64,000 nucleotides of DNA from Konateibacter massiliensis (GTDB lineage: Bacteria > Bacillota > Clostridia > Lachnospirales > Lachnospiraceae): contig NZ_LT860099.1 of the NCBI RefSeq assembly GCF_900184995.1, positions 1 through 64,000 of the forward strand. The letters run 5' to 3'. This document shows positions 8,679-18,254 of this stretch, piece by piece. The translations under genes and the position numbers were made by a program. The notes below the pieces were generated by a model. That model saw nothing but the letters and a program-made list of their open reading frames with translations. It searched no databases and was not told the DNA's origin. Within the stretch, counting starts at the first letter, position 1; every line of letters starts with the position of its first letter.

Positions 8679-10487
8679 ATGTTATTTATTGTAAAAAACA
8701 CATGGAAAATAATAAAAGCTAATTTTATAGAATTATTCGTGTTTTTATTGTGCTATCATGCCGCTTCTATTCTAATCATTTATAATTTTTACTCCTCAAG
8801 CATCGATTTTGCTTTAAAAAAAGCCGGATACAGCTATATCACCGTAGAAAATATAATAGATTTTATTGGAAAGCCCATTTCAATTGTTTTAATTGTTGCA
8901 AATGCTCTGATTATCTTGTTAATGATTGGATTTGAAATCATTTGTCTCTTAGAAAATTATAGGGCGGTAAACCATAACGTCAAGTTAAAAGCGTATCATA
9001 TATTTTTGGTTGGCATTTTCAAGACAGGGAAAATATTAAAAGAGGGAAGTATTCTAAATTTTATTCCCGCTCTATTTGTATTGCCTTTTATTTGCCTTCA
9101 CTTTATTGTGCAGGAGGTTGCAAATGTAAAAATACTGAATTATTTGGCACAGTATATTTATGAGAGCTTCCGTTACAAAGAGGTGCTGTATCTGATTCTT
9201 TTTGCTATTCTTGCCGTAAGCTTGCTTTCTGCTTTTATCATGCCATTTGTGGTACTTGGGGAGAAGGATGCAAAATATGCTTTTACTAACAGCTTCAAAA
9301 TAGTGAGAAAGAAGGCGAAAAAGTCCTTCCTCTATCTGATTGAATGGAATGTTTTTTTGTCAGCGGTTGTTCTGGTGATATATGCGCTTGCCATTGTGGC
9401 AGCGGCACTCCTTGTATCCGTTTTTTATAAAGATGATGTGGCACTTGCCAACTTACTTATTATCTGTGACTGGATTAAGCTCGTCACGGGAATTTTGAGT
9501 AATATCTTGGGAATAGCGGGAAATATGGCATTTATCTACAGCATTTATTCTCTGTACCGCTTTGACGCCTTTCACGATGAGAATAAGGAGCTTTATGATT
9601 ACACGGCACTGTCAAGCGGTACGTTAAAGCGTGTGACGCTGGTGATAAGCGTGGTCATTGTGTGTGTGGAGGGCTTTTACAGCTACAAAATGGTCGAGAA
9701 AAGTACGACGATTGCGCAGGAGGTTCTCGTGACAACGCAGATTACCGCCCACAGAGGAGGTGCCGCGTATGCGCCGGAAAACACAATGGCAGCCTTGATG
9801 GCAGCGATTGAAGTGAAATCGGACTACGCGGAAATCGATGTGCAGGAGACGAAGGACGGAGTGGTTGTTCTTCTTCACGATTCGAGCTTGAAGCGGACAA
9901 CCGGCTATAATCGGTATATTTGGGATGTAACGTTTGACGAGGTGGAAATGCTGGATGCGGGCAGCAAGTTCGGTCGGAAGTTTTCCGGTGAAAAAGTTCC
10001 GGCGTTGGAGGAAGTAATCCAGTACTGCAAAGGAAAAATAAATCTCAATATTGAAATAAAGAGCAATGGGCACAATGACAATATTGTAAGCAATGTTCTG
10101 AAGGTGATTGAGGAGAATGAGGCAAATGATTACTGTGTCATAACTTCGATGGACTATTCCCTGCTCAGCGAGGTCAAGGAGATAAACCCGGATATCAGAA
10201 CGGGCTATATTTTAAAGATGGCATTCGGTAATTTTGAAAATAAAATCAATGCGGACTTTTTAAGCATTAAACATACCTACGCTTCCAAGAAGGTAATTGC
10301 GGCGGCACATGATGCAGGTAAAGAAGTTCATGTGTGGACCGTAAACTCCAGAAGCGATATTGAGCGAATGAAGCTTCTGGATGTGGATAACATTATAACG
10401 GACAGACCTGTTACCGTAAGAGAGGTTTATGCAAGCGAGGAAAACGGGGCGGGCTTTATTGAACTGTTAAAAATTATAACGAGATAG
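8679..10487 (+). CDS. Membrane glycerophosphodiester phosphodiesterase
   Basis: The protein has 602 residues. The first 340 or so form a multi-helix membrane domain of the GPDPase membrane type, and the remainder is a GDPD (UgpQ-like) TIM barrel. The catalytic signature is clear: AHRGGAAYAPENT near residue 357 and HDSSLKRTTG near 397, with the metal-binding EIDVQ between. It probably hydrolyses glycerophosphodiesters or lipid headgroups at the membrane. The ribosome binding site is weak. vanZ follows 24 nt later. Confidence 0.92.
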   Translation: MLFIVKNTWKIIKANFIELFVFLLCYHAASILIIYNFYSSSIDFALKKAGYSYITVENIIDFIGKPISIVLIVANALIILLMIGFEIICLLENYRAVNHNVKLKAYHIFLVGIFKTGKILKEGSILNFIPALFVLPFICLHFIVQEVANVKILNYLAQYIYESFRYKEVLYLILFAILAVSLLSAFIMPFVVLGEKDAKYAFTNSFKIVRKKAKKSFLYLIEWNVFLSAVVLVIYALAIVAAALLVSVFYKDDVALANLLIICDWIKLVTGILSNILGIAGNMAFIYSIYSLYRFDAFHDENKELYDYTALSSGTLKRVTLVISVVIVCVEGFYSYKMVEKSTTIAQEVLVTTQITAHRGGAAYAPENTMAALMAAIEVKSDYAEIDVQETKDGVVVLLHDSSLKRTTGYNRYIWDVTFDEVEMLDAGSKFGRKFSGEKVPALEEVIQYCKGKINLNIEIKSNGHNDNIVSNVLKVIEENEANDYCVITSMDYSLLSEVKEINPDIRTGYILKMAFGNFENKINADFLSIKHTYASKKVIAAAHDAGKEVHVWTVNSRSDIERMKLLDVDNIITDRPVTVREVYASEENGAGFIELLKIITR

Positions 10488-10511
10488 AACTTCTCAGATG
10501 GAGGATACGAA

Positions 10512-11021
10512 GTGATAAATTTATTGAAACCATTTTCGTTTCTGCCGGCGCTGCTTATGATGTACATGATTTATTCGTTTTCGGCGGATAGCGGAACCGT
10601 GTCGTCAGGGCTTAGCTATAAGGTAAGTGAGCAGATTGTGGTAACTGCTGACAAGGTACTTGATTTAAACCTTGGCAGTGAAGAAATCAGCTACTATAAA
10701 GAAAGAATCAATTATCCCGTCAGAAAAGCGGCACATATGACGGAGTATGCATGTCTTGCCGTGGCGATTGCTTTTCCGCTCTATGTATATGGGGTGAGAG
10801 GAATCGGGCTTATGATACTGACAGGGACACTTTGTGTATCCTACGCCATGCTGGATGAGTATCATCAATCCTTTGTGGCAGGAAGAGTCGCGTCTCCAAA
10901 GGACGTAGCGATTGACTCCATCGGTGTCATATGTGGTGTTATTATTGTACGAGTCGTCGGCTGGACGGGCAGGATGACGATATTTAGACCAAGGAAACGA
11001 GTTGTGAAGAGGAGAAAGTAA
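10512..11021 (+). CDS. VanZ family membrane protein
   Basis: The protein has 169 residues with about four hydrophobic helices. The VanZ signature includes RKAAHMTEYACLAVAIAF and DEYHQSFVAGRVASPKDVAIDSIGV. The start is GTG at 10512 behind GGAGGA. VanZ proteins can give low-level teicoplanin resistance in enterococci, but most homologues such as this have no proven role. It lies 24 nt after the phosphodiesterase and 1 nt before the MATE gene, so the three probably form one operon. Confidence 0.88.
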   Translation: MINLLKPFSFLPALLMMYMIYSFSADSGTVSSGLSYKVSEQIVVTADKVLDLNLGSEEISYYKERINYPVRKAAHMTEYACLAVAIAFPLYVYGVRGIGLMILTGTLCVSYAMLDEYHQSFVAGRVASPKDVAIDSIGVICGVIIVRVVGWTGRMTIFRPRKRVVKRRK

Positions 11022-11022
11022 A

Positions 11023-12381
11023 ATGACAAATGATATGACAACAGGCAATCCAAGGAGCCTGATTTTTAGATTTGCAATTCCGTTGCTGATCGGTAACATA
11101 TTTCAGCAATTTTATAATATTGTAGATGCCATGATAGTAGGACGATTTATCGGTGTGGATGCACTCGCCGCTGTTGGCTCTACGGGCTCACTGATGTTTC
11201 TTGTTTTGGGTGTTGTGATGGGTATGACAAGCGGTTTTGCGGTGCTTATTGCACAGAGCTTTGGCGCCAGAGATGAAAAAAGAGTGCGCCATTTTACCGT
11301 TATGTCGGGCTACCTTTGCATCATCATGGCAATTTTCTTGACAATTGTGACATTGATTGGGATTGATCCGATGCTGCGCCTGATGAATACGCCGGAAAAT
11401 ATTTTTGCGGATACAAGTAAATTTATTAGGATAATTTTTGCCGGCATCAGTGTAACAACGCTTTATAATATGCTTGCTGCTATTTTGAGAGCACTCGGAG
11501 ACAGCAAGACACCGCTGCTGTTTTTGGCGATTGCGTCTGTGGTAAATGTGGTATTAGACCTTTTCTTTATCATTGTATGCAAGATGGGAGTGGAAGGAGC
11601 AGGCTATGCAACTGTTATTGCGCAAGCCGTGTCCGCGGTGCTCTGTCTCGTTTATATCTCGAAGAAATATCCGATACTGCGGATTAAAAAAGAAGATTTG
11701 GCGTTTTCAGGCAAAAGTGCTGTTAATCTAATGATAATCGGAATTCCGATGGCGCTCCAATTTTCCATAACGGCGATTGGAACAATTATCATACAAGCGG
11801 CATTAAACGGTTTAGGTATTGTCTATATTGCGGCATTTACGGCAGCTTCCAAGGCACAGCAGGTTGTGACCCAGCCGTTTATGTCACTCGGTGCCACAAT
11901 GGCAACCTACGTCGGACAAAATACGGGAGCCGGAAAGATTGACCGTATTAAAAAAGGTGTGAATGAGTGTATTAAAATGTCACTGGGTTACAGTGTGATA
12001 GCGGCGGCGTTCTTAATATTCTTCGGACATTACGCGGTAGCAATGTTTGTGTCTGGCAGTGAGATTGAGGTAATTAAGACAGCACAGCTCTATTTTAATA
12101 TTACAGTAGGATTTTTCCCGGCACTCGGGTTAATCTTTATCTACCGAAATACGCTTCAAGGCTTGGGAGACGGCTTGTTCCCTATGATGGGCGGTATTTT
12201 TGAACTGATAGCAAGGGCGATTGTTGCCTTTACACTGGCAAAGATTTTGGGATATGTGGGCGTTTGCTTTGCAGATCCGGCGGCATGGATAGGTGCGTTG
12301 ATACCAATTATTCCGGTTTACTACATACGAATGAAGAAGATGACAGAGCGAAAAGTTAAGGATAATGTAATGCTAAGTTAA
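11023..12381 (+). CDS. MATE family efflux transporter
   Basis: The protein has 452 residues with twelve predicted membrane helices in two homologous halves. The N-terminal half has IGNIFQQFYNIVDAMIVGRFIG and the second half repeats the pattern (IGIPMALQFSITAIG). MATE proteins export drugs or metabolites in exchange for Na+ or H+. The substrate cannot be inferred from context. The start lies 1 nt after the vanZ stop. Confidence 0.93.
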   Translation: MTNDMTTGNPRSLIFRFAIPLLIGNIFQQFYNIVDAMIVGRFIGVDALAAVGSTGSLMFLVLGVVMGMTSGFAVLIAQSFGARDEKRVRHFTVMSGYLCIIMAIFLTIVTLIGIDPMLRLMNTPENIFADTSKFIRIIFAGISVTTLYNMLAAILRALGDSKTPLLFLAIASVVNVVLDLFFIIVCKMGVEGAGYATVIAQAVSAVLCLVYISKKYPILRIKKEDLAFSGKSAVNLMIIGIPMALQFSITAIGTIIIQAALNGLGIVYIAAFTAASKAQQVVTQPFMSLGATMATYVGQNTGAGKIDRIKKGVNECIKMSLGYSVIAAAFLIFFGHYAVAMFVSGSEIEVIKTAQLYFNITVGFFPALGLIFIYRNTLQGLGDGLFPMMGGIFELIARAIVAFTLAKILGYVGVCFADPAAWIGALIPIIPVYYIRMKKMTERKVKDNVMLS

Positions 12382-12470
12382 TCAGAATGTAAAATGTATC
12401 GGCTATGATAATAGGTAACATATGTCAATTTATGCAAAAACATGTGAAATAAACAAAAAAGAGGAAAAAC

Positions 12471-13481
12471 ATGAAAAAGAAAAAATACTTGGTTTTATTA
12501 TTAATGGCGGCACTGGCGACAGGCTGTGCCGATAAGAATACAAAGGTAGAGGAGACTGTTGCGGCAGTGGAGAGCAATGCGGATGCAGTTCAAAACGATG
12601 AAGCAGCAGATACCGTAAATACCGAGCAGGAAGATACGGACGCCGAAGTGACAGGAACACAAGAGGACGCAGACACCGAGGCAGCAGGTACGGAAAATAC
12701 CGAGGCAGAAAATTCTGACACAACGAGCGGTCAGGAGACAAAGGAAGTAGAGCAGATTTCTCTGGACGGACTCGATACCGAGACAAAGGGCTGGGGACCG
12801 GGCGGAGATGTGAATGAAAATAACGTACCGGTTGGTTCTACGATGTATCAGGACAAGTACGGACATTTGAGTGCTGATTTTATCCGGACAGATTCTGAAA
12901 ATATTTTCTTAACCTTTGATGAGGGCTACGAATATCCGGAAGCAAACTCTCCAACGGGAAATACGGCACAAATTTTAGATACCTTGAAGGAAAAGAATGT
13001 AAAGGCAGTATTTTTTGTGACACTTCCTTATGCAAAGACAAATCCTGACTTGGTGAAGCGTATGATTAATGAGGGACATATTGTCGGCAATCACAGTGTA
13101 ACTCATCCGTCCAACGGACTTCCTTCTCTGGCAACAGTTGAGGACCAGCAAAATGAGCTGACAGGGGTACATGACTATGTACTTGAAAATTATGACTATA
13201 CAATGAATTTATTCCGCTATCCGACAGGAGCATTCAGCGAGCAGTCACTTGCCATTGTGCATAATTTAGGATACACCTCTGTATTCTGGAGCTTTGCCTA
13301 CAAGGACTGGCTGACGGACGCTCAGCCGGATAAGACAGAAGCACTCTCAACGATGAAAGAAAAACTTCATCCGGGTGCAATCTATCTTCTTCACGCGGTT
13401 TCCACCACGAATGTATCGGTGCTGGGAGATTTTATTGACGCGGCTAGAGCACAGGGATATGAATTTGAGCCTTATGAATAG
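12471..13481 (+). CDS. PdaA-like polysaccharide deacetylase lipoprotein
   Basis: The protein has 336 residues. A lipoprotein signal (LMAALATGC, Cys19) is followed by a long acidic Thr/Glu/Asp-rich linker (about 20-105) and a NodB-type deacetylase domain. Catalytic motifs are TFDEGYE (about residue 148) and GNHSVTHP (His 207 and 211). The second Asp of the usual TFDD motif is Glu, recalling PdaA enzymes that also deviate here. PdaA makes muramic delta-lactam in the spore cortex. The domain fits that family, but the lipid anchor and linker could mean a vegetative cell-wall role. Confidence 0.85.
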   Translation: MKKKKYLVLLLMAALATGCADKNTKVEETVAAVESNADAVQNDEAADTVNTEQEDTDAEVTGTQEDADTEAAGTENTEAENSDTTSGQETKEVEQISLDGLDTETKGWGPGGDVNENNVPVGSTMYQDKYGHLSADFIRTDSENIFLTFDEGYEYPEANSPTGNTAQILDTLKEKNVKAVFFVTLPYAKTNPDLVKRMINEGHIVGNHSVTHPSNGLPSLATVEDQQNELTGVHDYVLENYDYTMNLFRYPTGAFSEQSLAIVHNLGYTSVFWSFAYKDWLTDAQPDKTEALSTMKEKLHPGAIYLLHAVSTTNVSVLGDFIDAARAQGYEFEPYE

Positions 13482-13496
13482 TTAGAAAAAATAGGA

Positions 13497-13525
13497 TTGC
13501 TGATTGGAAAAATTAAGTGTATAAT
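13497..13525 (+). promoter_or_regulatory. gltX promoter
   Basis: TTGCTG (13497-13502), 17-bp spacer, TATAAT (13520-13525). The leader to the start codon is only about 50 nt, too short for a T-box. Confidence 0.75.
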
Positions 13526-13583
13526 AGCCGTTAGGGTATAAGAGCCCGGTTTTCAATTATTTGTGAACAGGAGAGTTAATAAA

Positions 13584-15032
13584 ATGAAAAAAATCAGAAC
13601 AAGATTTGCACCAAGTCCGACAGGAAAAATGCATGTCGGAAATTTGAGAACAGCGTTATACGCATATTTAATTGCAAAGCATGAAGGCGGAGACTTTCTT
13701 TTAAGAATAGAAGATACGGATCAGGAGAGATTTGTTGAGGGCGCATTGGAGATTATTTATCGTACATTGGCTAAGACAGGCTTAGTCCATGATGAAGGTC
13801 CTGACAAGGACGGCGGAGTAGGTCCTTATGTGCAGAGTGAGAGACAGGAGCAGGGCTTATACCTGAAATATGCCAAGGAACTGGTAGAAAAAGGAGAGGC
13901 ATATTACTGCTTTTGCGATAAAGAGAGACTGGAAAGCTTGGAGCAGGAAGTGGCAGGAAAGCGTATCGTTGTCTATGATAAGCACTGTGCATCTCTTTCC
14001 AAGGAAGTGGTTGAGGAAAAACTGGCGTCGGGTATTTCTTATGTAATCAGACAGAACAATCCGACAGAGGGAACGACAACTTTTGTGGATGATATTTACG
14101 GAGATATATCGGTTGATAATGCAGAGTTGGATGATATGATTTTGATTAAATCAGACGGCTATCCAACCTACAATTTTGCAAACGTGGTGGACGACCATCT
14201 GATGGGCATTACCCATGTAGTTCGCGGAAATGAGTATTTATCTTCCTCACCGAAGTATAATCGCTTGTATGACGCATTTGGCTGGGAGGTTCCGACATAC
14301 GTACATTGTCCTCTGATTACGAACGAGGAGCATAAGAAGCTGAGCAAGAGAAGCGGTCATTCTTCCTACGAGGATTTGATCGAGCAGGGCTTTTTGACTG
14401 AAGCAGTTGTAAACTTTGTGGCACTCTTAGGCTGGAGTCCGGAGGACAATCAGGAGATTTTCTCTTTGCAGGAGCTGATTGAGAAATTCGATTACCATCA
14501 TATGAGCAAGGCACCGGCGGTATTTGACATTGTGAAGCTGAAATGGATGAACGGCGAATACATTAAGGCGATGGATTTTGATAAATTCTATGAGATTGCA
14601 GAGCCTTATTTGAAGGAAGCGCTGACAAAGGACTTTGACTTAAAGAAAATCGCGGAAATGGTAAAGACCAGAATTGAGGTATTTCCTGACATTGCAGGCT
14701 TGGTTGATTTCTTTGAGACTTTGCCGGAATATGATATTGAAATGTACGCACATAAGAAAATGAAGACGAATGCAGAAACCTCACTTGAAGTCTTAAAGGA
14801 CATGCTTCCTATTTTGGAGGCACAAGAGGATTACAGCAATGATGCTTTATATGCGACACTGTCAAAATATGTCGAGGAAAAGGGTTATAAGAATGGTTAT
14901 GTGATGTGGCCAATCAGAACAGCAGTTTCCGGCAAGCAGATGACACCGGCAGGCGCAACAGAGATTATGGAGATTATAGGAAAAGAAGAGTCCATTCGAA
15001 GAATTAAGGCTGCAATTGAGAAGCTGAGTTAA
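13584..15032 (+). CDS. gltX: Glutamyl-tRNA synthetase
   Basis: The protein has 482 residues from the ATG at 13584, preceded by CAGGAGA; an upstream in-frame GTG at 13563 would swallow that site. It is a class I synthetase: the HIGH-type motif is [13 protein letters not shown] (about 10-22) and the KMSKS-type motif is KKLSKRSG (about 249-256). It charges tRNA-Glu in the cytosol and, if this organism lacks glutaminyl-tRNA synthetase as most Clostridia do, probably also misacylates tRNA-Gln. A single-gene transcript is likely, with its own promoter and terminator. Confidence 0.96.
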   Translation: MKKIRTRFAPSPTGKMHVGNLRTALYAYLIAKHEGGDFLLRIEDTDQERFVEGALEIIYRTLAKTGLVHDEGPDKDGGVGPYVQSERQEQGLYLKYAKELVEKGEAYYCFCDKERLESLEQEVAGKRIVVYDKHCASLSKEVVEEKLASGISYVIRQNNPTEGTTTFVDDIYGDISVDNAELDDMILIKSDGYPTYNFANVVDDHLMGITHVVRGNEYLSSSPKYNRLYDAFGWEVPTYVHCPLITNEEHKKLSKRSGHSSYEDLIEQGFLTEAVVNFVALLGWSPEDNQEIFSLQELIEKFDYHHMSKAPAVFDIVKLKWMNGEYIKAMDFDKFYEIAEPYLKEALTKDFDLKKIAEMVKTRIEVFPDIAGLVDFFETLPEYDIEMYAHKKMKTNAETSLEVLKDMLPILEAQEDYSNDALYATLSKYVEEKGYKNGYVMWPIRTAVSGKQMTPAGATEIMEIIGKEESIRRIKAAIEKLS

Positions 15033-15047
15033 TAATAGAGTATAAAT

Positions 15048-15098
15048 AAGGAGATGTTACAGGGCAGGCAGAGAGCCGGTGGTGTAATGTCTCCTTTT
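15048..15098 (+). terminator. gltX terminator
   Basis: AAGGAGATGTTACA (15048-15061) pairs with TGTAATGTCTCCTT (15083-15096) through 14 pairs including two G-U, followed by TTTT. The loop holds GGCAGGCAGAGAGCCGG, which can form a small inner stem. Confidence 0.85.
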
Positions 15099-15215
15099 AG
15101 GTTTGGATTAAAATGCAAATATTTGTGTATTCACTGTGCTCCGGATGGAGTATAATTAAGGTAGTTCAAGGAAATAAATACTAAGGATAGTAAGATGTAC
15201 GAAGAGGGATAAAAA

Positions 15216-16091
15216 ATGGACATTCAGGAAAAACGAATAACGTTACGAAAAGATTTGATAAGAGTTTTTTGGGTAGTCTTGGCATCGATTATAATGGCAT
15301 TAAATATCAAAAGCTTTGTAAGTGCGGGAGCACTTATTCCGGGTGGTTTTACGGGGCTCACGATACTGATACAGGAAATTGCAAGGGAATTCTTTCACCT
15401 TACACTTTCTTTTGCGGTTATCAATATATTGCTGAATTCTGTGCCGGTTATAATAAGCTATAAATATATCGGGAAGAAGTTTACCATTTTTTCTTGCATT
15501 ACGATTGGGCTTACAAGTGTTTTTACCGATTTGCTGCCGTCCTACCCAATCACGTATGATATTTTGTTAATCAGTATATTTGGAGGAATGGTGACCGGAG
15601 CTGCCATCAGCATGTGCCTTTTTGCAGATGCCACAAGCGGCGGAACGGATTTTATTGCAATTTTTTTATCCAAAAAATACGGAATTGACGCATGGAATTA
15701 TATATTGGTCGGAAATGCGGTTCTGTTGCTTGTCGCGGGCTATCTGTTTGGCTGGAACAAGGCACTTTACTCCATTATATTCCAGTTTACCTCGACCCAG
15801 ATGGTTCATTTATGTTATAAGCGCTACAAAAAGAATACACTGTTTATTATTACCGATTACCCGGAACAGGTGGCAAAGGCAATCAGCGAGACGACACGAC
15901 ATGCCTCCACCACATTTCACGGATTCGGCACCTACGAGAAGAAGGAGAGAACATTAATCTACTCTGTTGTGGGCAGGGAAGAGGTAAAGAAGGTTGTGGC
16001 GCGAATCCGCGAGGTGGACGATAAGGTATTTATCAATATTATTAAGACAGAGCAGTTGGAAGGGAATTTTTATATTAAGCCGAATGATTAG
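15216..16091 (+). CDS. YitT family membrane protein (DUF161 and DUF2179)
   Basis: The protein has 291 residues with an N-terminal region of five or six helices (about 15-195) and a C-terminal soluble DUF2179 domain (about 205-285). Typical YitT segments are GGFTGLTILI and DATSGGTDFIAIFLSKKYG. The family is widespread in Firmicutes and its transport role is not established. A TATAAT at 15151-15156 with a poor -35 may be its promoter. Confidence 0.9.
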   Translation: MDIQEKRITLRKDLIRVFWVVLASIIMALNIKSFVSAGALIPGGFTGLTILIQEIAREFFHLTLSFAVINILLNSVPVIISYKYIGKKFTIFSCITIGLTSVFTDLLPSYPITYDILLISIFGGMVTGAAISMCLFADATSGGTDFIAIFLSKKYGIDAWNYILVGNAVLLLVAGYLFGWNKALYSIIFQFTSTQMVHLCYKRYKKNTLFIITDYPEQVAKAISETTRHASTTFHGFGTYEKKERTLIYSVVGREEVKKVVARIREVDDKVFINIIKTEQLEGNFYIKPND

Positions 16092-16134
16092 GAAGACAGT
16101 TCCATATTGTGAAAGAAAATTTATAATAGAATAA

Positions 16135-16190
16135 CAAGAGCTTAGGTTAGAGACAGTCGCTAAAGCGGGTATCCCTAACCTGAGCTCTTG
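16135..16190 (+). terminator. Terminator after the YitT gene
   Basis: CAAGAGCTTAGGTTAG (16135-16150) pairs with CTAACCTGAGCTCTTG (16175-16190), 16 pairs with one G-U, followed by CTTT. Confidence 0.8.
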
Positions 16191-16243
16191 CTTTACGTTA
16201 TCCCGGCAAAGCTTCCTCTTGTATAGAATTTTTTGAAAATCCA

Positions 16244-16272
16244 TTGACAAAATAAAATTTAAGCACTATACT
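16244..16272 (+). promoter_or_regulatory. Promoter of the gntR-ABC operon
   Basis: TTGACA (16244-16249), 17-bp spacer, TATACT (16267-16272): near consensus. Confidence 0.85.
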
Positions 16273-16302
16273 GTGTATTATAAAACATCACAGTAATACA
16301 CA
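16272..16302 (+). promoter_or_regulatory. GntR (YtrA-type) operator
   Basis: TGTGTATTA (16272-16280) and TAATACACA (16294-16302) are perfect 9-bp inverted arms separated by 13 bp, starting at the last base of the -10 box. GntR/YtrA regulators bind such long-spaced palindromes, so autoregulation of this operon is very likely. Confidence 0.75.
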
Positions 16303-16335
16303 TATAACACACCAGACACAGTTGGAGGGGAAAAT

Positions 16336-16716
16336 TTGAATATTATTATATCAAACAGCAGTGAAATACCGATTTATCAACAGCTTAAAAACCAAATTAA
16401 GGAGGCTATTTTGACCGGAGAGATAGGAGACGGCGAGCTGTTGCCCTCTATCCGCAATTTGGCAAATGAGACGAGGGTCAGCGTGCTGACGACAAGACGT
16501 GCCTACGATGAGTTGGAGGCAGAGGGCTTTATCAAAACGGTTCATGGAAAAGGAAGCTTTGCGATGTCAAATAATTTGGAGCTGCTAAAGGAGGCAAGGC
16601 TGAGACAGGTGGAAGAAAAGCTTTTGGAGGCATACCAGATTGGAAAGGCGATTGGCGTCACCAAGGAGGATATGCAGGCGATGATGGATATATTATATGA
16701 GGAAGGCGGTAAGTAA
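16336..16716 (+). CDS. GntR family regulator, YtrA subfamily
   Basis: The protein has 126 residues: an N-terminal winged helix (about 8-75, PIYQQLKNQIKEAILTGEI and LPSIRNLANETRVSVLTTRR) and a short C-terminal helical tail, the YtrA architecture. The start is TTG at 16336 behind GGAGGGG. YtrA regulators repress neighbouring ABC transporters and are often relieved by cell-envelope antibiotics. The stop is 1 nt before the ATPase start. Confidence 0.93.
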   Translation: MNIIISNSSEIPIYQQLKNQIKEAILTGEIGDGELLPSIRNLANETRVSVLTTRRAYDELEAEGFIKTVHGKGSFAMSNNLELLKEARLRQVEEKLLEAYQIGKAIGVTKEDMQAMMDILYEEGGK

Positions 16717-16717
16717 G

Positions 16718-17575
16718 ATGGAGTATGCGTTGGAAATCAGTGGTTTGGAAAAGGAATACACAAAGGGAAATCAGGTACTAAAGGGGATTGATTTAAAAAT
16801 AGAAAAGGGAGTTGTCACGGGCTTTATCGGAATGAACGGAGCGGGCAAGACGACCACGATTAAGCTGATTTTAGGGCTGATACGGGCGAATGCAGGGACG
16901 ATTAAGATTTTTGGAAAAGAATTAAAGGAAGCGGAAAAAGAAATCAAAAACCGAATTGGAATTGTGTTTGACCAAGGCTATTTGTATGAGGATTTAAAGC
17001 TTGCAGATATGAGGAGAATATTTGCGGGGGCCTATTCAAACTGGGATAATGCTGTTTACGAGGAATATCTCCAAAAATTTCATTTAGACGAGAAGCAAAA
17101 GGTAAAGGAGCTGTCGAAGGGCATGAAAATGAAATTTTCTCTGACACTTGCGCTGTCACATCATGCCGACCTGCTTATCATGGATGAACCGACTTCCGGC
17201 TTGGACCCAAAGGTGCGTATGGAATTTTTAGAGATAATCCGTGAATTTATGAAGGAAGAAGACAAAACTGTGTTTTTCTCCACGCACATCACGACAGATT
17301 TGGATAAGATTGCGGATAGAATCATTATGTTGAATCAGGGAGAGGTTATACTGGATGAAGAAAAAGACAGACTGCTTGAAGGGCACGCCTTGGTAAAGGG
17401 AGAAAAATCAATGCTCAATGCGGAAAACAAAAAATGGTTTGTCTTGCTTGAGGAGAGAGGATTTTCCTTTGAGGGGCTTACAAATAAGAAGGAACGGGTA
17501 AAACGGGAAATGGAACGCGCAGTGTGTGAAAGACCGACAATAGAAGATATTATGGTTGCCTATATGGGAAGGTAG
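16718..17575 (+). CDS. ABC transporter ATP-binding protein
   Basis: The protein has 285 residues from the ATG at 16718, immediately after gntR. Walker A is GMNGAGKTTTIK (about 40), the signature is a degenerate LSKGMKMKF (about 131) in place of LSGGQ, and Walker B is LLIMDEPTSGLD (about 152). It is the energy subunit for the two permeases that follow. By analogy with ytr/bcr-type operons it may expel a peptide antibiotic or respond to envelope stress; the substrate is not visible. Confidence 0.93.
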   Translation: MEYALEISGLEKEYTKGNQVLKGIDLKIEKGVVTGFIGMNGAGKTTTIKLILGLIRANAGTIKIFGKELKEAEKEIKNRIGIVFDQGYLYEDLKLADMRRIFAGAYSNWDNAVYEEYLQKFHLDEKQKVKELSKGMKMKFSLTLALSHHADLLIMDEPTSGLDPKVRMEFLEIIREFMKEEDKTVFFSTHITTDLDKIADRIIMLNQGEVILDEEKDRLLEGHALVKGEKSMLNAENKKWFVLLEERGFSFEGLTNKKERVKREMERAVCERPTIEDIMVAYMGR

Positions 17576-17583
17576 GGAAGGAT

Positions 17584-18240
17584 ATGAATTTAGCACTTGT
17601 AAAAAAAGATTTCAGGCTTGTATTTCGAGGAAATGCAGCACTTGTAATATTGCAGATGTTATTTATACTGACCATAATTTCTGTGAATTTCAGTGCGATA
17701 GGATACTCGATTGTAGGATATAGCGTGATGACAGTGGCCTTCGGCTGGCAGATATTAATGACAGTCAGTGAAAAAGACAAACAAAACAACTCTCTGGCAC
17801 TTTTGACGGCAATGCCTTTTAAAAGAGATAATATAGTCAATTCCAGATATCTCAGTGCGATGCTTGGCTTCTTTGGGATAACCGCCGCATACGAAATATT
17901 TGCGCGATTGATGACAGTTTTTCATATCAGTGTTTTTAAAACGCTGGACATATCGACTCTGCTTGTGACATTTAGTGCTTACGCTCTGTTTGTAAGTATA
18001 ACCTTACCGTTGTATTTACGATTTAGGGATATCGTAGTAAGAGGGATTTCCATATTCCTTATTCTAGGCAGTGTGATAATCGGGATAAGAATATGGGAGG
18101 CAACAAATATCAGCCTTGTGCTCTTATCAATTGTCTGGCTGCGTGAATATTATGAGGTGATATGCATCGGCATTGCCGCGACTGCTCTGTTTGTTTCCAG
18201 AGCCATTGCACTTTATCTGCTTCAAAAAATGGAATTTTAG
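17584..18240 (+). CDS. ABC-2 type permease, first subunit
   Basis: The protein has 218 residues with about six hydrophobic helices. The N-terminus MNLALVKKDFRLVF resembles that of the next gene (MNLIQKDFLLIK), so the two permeases are probably paralogous halves of a heterodimer. It follows the ATPase by 8 nt. Confidence 0.85.
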   Translation: MNLALVKKDFRLVFRGNAALVILQMLFILTIISVNFSAIGYSIVGYSVMTVAFGWQILMTVSEKDKQNNSLALLTAMPFKRDNIVNSRYLSAMLGFFGITAAYEIFARLMTVFHISVFKTLDISTLLVTFSAYALFVSITLPLYLRFRDIVVRGISIFLILGSVIIGIRIWEATNISLVLLSIVWLREYYEVICIGIAATALFVSRAIALYLLQKMEF

Positions 18241-18254
18241 GGAGGAATGGCACG

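Noticed and set aside
15048-15098. Possible T-box, because of AGAGAGCCGGTGG
   Set aside because: It lies after gltX, has no specifier stem or antiterminator, and folds as a simple 14-bp terminator.
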